A stretch of 6,036 nt of DNA from an uncultured Clostridia bacterium (lineage in GTDB: Bacteria > Bacillota > Clostridia > Christensenellales > DTU072): assembly GCA_944350065.1 (NCBI GenBank), contig CALVOD010000083.1, positions 1 to 6,036 of the forward strand, given 5' to 3'. The position numbers and the translations under genes were made by a program. Positions 5,557 through 6,036 of this stretch are shown piece by piece (position 1 is the first letter of the stretch; every line of letters starts with the position of its first letter). The notes beneath the pieces were generated by a model that saw only the letters and a list, made by a program, of their open reading frames with translations, was not told the DNA's origin and did not search any database.

Positions 5557-6036
5557 ATTCCGTAAAATAAGCAGAAAAAGATATCTCGAAGACGCTTCCG
5601 AAGTGACCGACGAAGCGGTGGCGAGCGCGGCTTACGATAAAATAATTATGCCGGCAAGGGCGACGCGCGGCTCGGCGGGATACGATTTTTTCGCGCCGTA
5701 CGCTTTCGCGCTCGAGCCCGGCGAAACGGTCAAAATCCCTACCGGCATACGCGCCCTTATGGACGACGGGTGGGTGCTTATGCTTTATCCGAGGAGCGGA
5801 CTCGGCTACAAGTACCGCGTAATGCTCAACAATACGACGGGAATAATCGATTCCGATTATTGTTTTTCGGATAACGAAGGACACATTTTCATCAAGCTGT
5901 TCAACGGCGGCGACAAAAGAATGGAAGTTGCGGAGGGCGCCGCTTTCGTGCAAGGCGTGTTCCTTCCCTACGGCATAACAAAGGACGACGACGCGACCGC
6001 GCTGCGTAACGGCGGCTTCGGCAGCACTTCACGTAA
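5540..6036 (+). CDS. dut: dUTP diphosphatase (dUTPase), clostridial-type, 3' end cut by window edge
   Basis: The frame is open for 165 codons to the right edge, with no stop in the window. The product hydrolyses dUTP to dUMP and pyrophosphate, keeping uracil out of DNA and supplying dTMP synthesis. Trimeric-dUTPase motifs: I, GSAGYDFFA (44-52); II, PRSGLG (84-89); III, GIIDSDY (101-107) with the expected catalytic D104; IV is weak, AEGAAFVQ (131-138), keeping Q138 but not the usual Gly-Asp-Arg; V, NGGFGSTS (157-164). After motif III the sequence reads CFSDNEGHIF instead of the usual short Gly-Glu turn. That feature and the roughly 35-residue extension before motif I match a Bacillota form I recall. 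The gene is probably only a few codons from its end, since motif V is near the C-terminus. The start overlaps gltX by 17 nt and lacks a well-placed Shine-Dalgarno site (AAGG only 2 nt before ATG). Confidence 0.92.
   Translation, partial: MYRIAEFRKISRKRYLEDASEVTDEAVASAAYDKIIMPARATRGSAGYDFFAPYAFALEPGETVKIPTGIRALMDDGWVLMLYPRSGLGYKYRVMLNNTTGIIDSDYCFSDNEGHIFIKLFNGGDKRMEVAEGAAFVQGVFLPYGITKDDDATALRNGGFGSTSR

Noticed and set aside
5522..5953. Minus-strand open frame opposite dut
   Set aside because: The plus strand carries the dUTPase motifs in an uninterrupted frame; the antisense frame resembles nothing known.

Overview
This window reads as an ordinary housekeeping stretch of a bacterial chromosome, most likely from a member of the Bacillota (Clostridia-like). 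The evidence is: an NfnAB-type flavoprotein pair, common in anaerobes; rsmG directly followed by parB, as in the origin-proximal cluster of many Bacillota; a dUTPase of a type I recall from clostridia, with an N-terminal extension and an altered third motif; and strong Shine-Dalgarno sites with consensus-like sigma-A promoters. Genes are fairly GC-rich while the one real intergenic region is AT-rich. I would not name a genus. No mobile element, CRISPR array, tRNA or rRNA gene was seen.

Layout. On the minus strand (22-2216) lie two genes read leftward: nfnA (small subunit, ferredoxin-NADP reductase-like), then nfnB (large subunit, GltD/GltA-like), joined by a TAATG stop-start overlap. On the plus strand (2360 to the window end) lie rsmG (16S rRNA m7G methyltransferase), parB (chromosome-partition CTPase), gltX (glutamyl-tRNA synthetase) and dut (dUTPase), the last open at the right edge. 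A 143-bp divergent control region (2217-2359) separates the two units. It holds one good promoter in each direction and two inverted repeats. The larger repeat has perfect 9-bp arms spaced two helical turns apart and sits exactly on the nfnA promoter, so it is a strong operator candidate. A GC-rich perfect 11-bp hairpin without a U-tract lies between parB and gltX.

How the genes fit together. NfnA and NfnB should form one complex that links NADH, NADPH and reduced ferredoxin by flavin-based electron bifurcation. The rightward genes serve information processing: ribosome modification, chromosome segregation, charging of tRNA-Glu and cleansing of dUTP from the nucleotide pool. ParB carries the parS-type specificity residues rather than those of Noc, and it keeps the N-terminal ParA-contact motif, although no parA lies next to it here.

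I found no convincing undescribed system. The points most worth a second look are the operator over the nfnA promoter, the parB without an adjacent parA, the unusual hairpin before gltX, and the tight gltX-dut overlap.
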